From: Gallionellaceae bacterium UBA5126
GTDB lineage: Bacteria > Pseudomonadota > Gammaproteobacteria > Burkholderiales > Gallionellaceae
Direction: 5' to 3'
NCBI GenBank assembly: GCA_002414205.1
Contig: DHYQ01000082.1
Location: 1,085 to 8,290, forward strand
Length of the DNA: 7,206 bases
Shown here in pieces: positions 7,129 to 7,206 of the stretch. The stretch's first letter is position 1. Every line of letters begins with the position of its first letter. The translations under genes and the position numbers were made by a program. Below the pieces are notes generated by a model that was not told the DNA's origin, searched no databases, and saw only the letters and a list, made by a program, of their open reading frames with translations.

Positions 7129-7206
7129 TCACAACCCCTGATAACGCACACCGGTGTTAAGTTTCAAATCCGCACGAACCTGTGTGGAGGCAACCATGCG
7201 CAATTT
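7129..7206 (-). CDS. dsrO: 3' end of the gene upstream of dsrP, probably dsrO (partial)
   Basis: Only the last 25 codons and a TGA stop are inside the window. The tail ends in DLKLNTGVRYQGL, and no cysteine cluster falls within it. The frame is the only one that stops immediately before dsrP, one base away, and it carries the dsrP ribosome binding site. In known dsr operons the gene before dsrP is dsrO, a periplasmic Tat-exported ferredoxin-like protein with several 4Fe-4S clusters that passes electrons between DsrJ and DsrP. That it codes is well supported by the tight junction. The dsrO name comes mainly from gene order, with weak support from the tail, which resembles the ends of related NrfC-type iron-sulfur subunits. 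Confidence 0.62.
   Translation of the reverse strand, partial: KLRMVASTQVRADLKLNTGVRYQGL
7135..7139 (-). promoter_or_regulatory. Ribosome binding site of dsrP
   Basis: AGGGG on the minus strand lies seven bases before the ATG at 7127, within the last codons of the upstream gene. It decides the dsrP start against the in-frame ATGs at 7151 and 7109. Confidence 0.65.

Noticed and set aside
7128..7151. An eight-residue N-terminal extension of DsrP from the ATG at 7151
   Set aside because: It would overlap the upstream gene by 23 bases, while the ATG at 7127 has a properly spaced AGGGG and sits one base after the upstream stop.
5865..7160. A 431-codon open frame on the plus strand, antisense to dsrP and the dsrN start
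   Set aside because: The opposite strand encodes an unmistakable NrfD-type membrane protein. The plus-strand translation is low-complexity, rich in Gln, Gly and His, with no family features.
1..7206. Mobile elements, CRISPR arrays, tRNA or rRNA genes
   Set aside because: No long terminal repeats, transposase motifs, regular spaced repeats or tRNA-like cloverleaf sequences were seen. Almost all the window is occupied by conserved metabolic genes.

Overview
This window reads as a chromosomal segment of a sulfur-oxidising proteobacterium, with all recognisable genes on the minus strand. The organism call rests on two blocks. The first is the distal end of a reverse-type dissimilatory sulfite reductase (dsr) operon. 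The second is a proteobacterial cytochrome bc1 operon (petABC). The single-chain CysG siroheme synthase, almost the length of the E. coli enzyme, fits the beta/gammaproteobacteria or a relative such as the magnetotactic cocci. I cannot assign a genus. Base composition looks moderately GC-rich by eye.

Layout in transcription order, from high to low coordinates: the last codons of an upstream gene, probably dsrO (7206-7129); dsrP, a quinone-interacting NrfD-type membrane protein (7127-5946); dsrN, a CobB/CbiA-type glutamine amidotransferase (5923-4547); a DUF4202-family protein of unknown function (4531-3935); and cysG, siroheme synthase (3935-2565). Gaps here are 1, 22 and 15 bases, then a one-base TAATG overlap, so these genes look like one transcription unit. 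A 137-base gap follows. It has no clear intrinsic terminator but holds a good sigma-70-like promoter (TGGACA, 17 bases, TATATT) and a small GC-rich palindrome. Then come petA (Rieske protein), petB (cytochrome b) and petC (cytochrome c1), again tightly packed. The last 35 bases at the low-coordinate end show nothing interpretable.

How the genes fit together: reverse DsrAB carries a siroheme-type cofactor. CysG makes siroheme from uroporphyrinogen III, and DsrN is thought to amidate it to siro(heme)amide. DsrO and DsrP belong to the DsrMKJOP transmembrane complex, which links cytoplasmic sulfur chemistry to the quinone pool. The bc1 complex then passes electrons from quinol to cytochrome c. 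The window therefore combines cofactor supply for the sulfite reductase with the quinone/cytochrome electron path.

The most open question is the DUF4202 gene placed between the two siroheme-modifying enzymes and translationally coupled to cysG. The usual dsrR and dsrS genes are not found after dsrN here. The Rieske protein is short, with a compact cluster loop and a CHCHGS box in place of the common CPCHGS.
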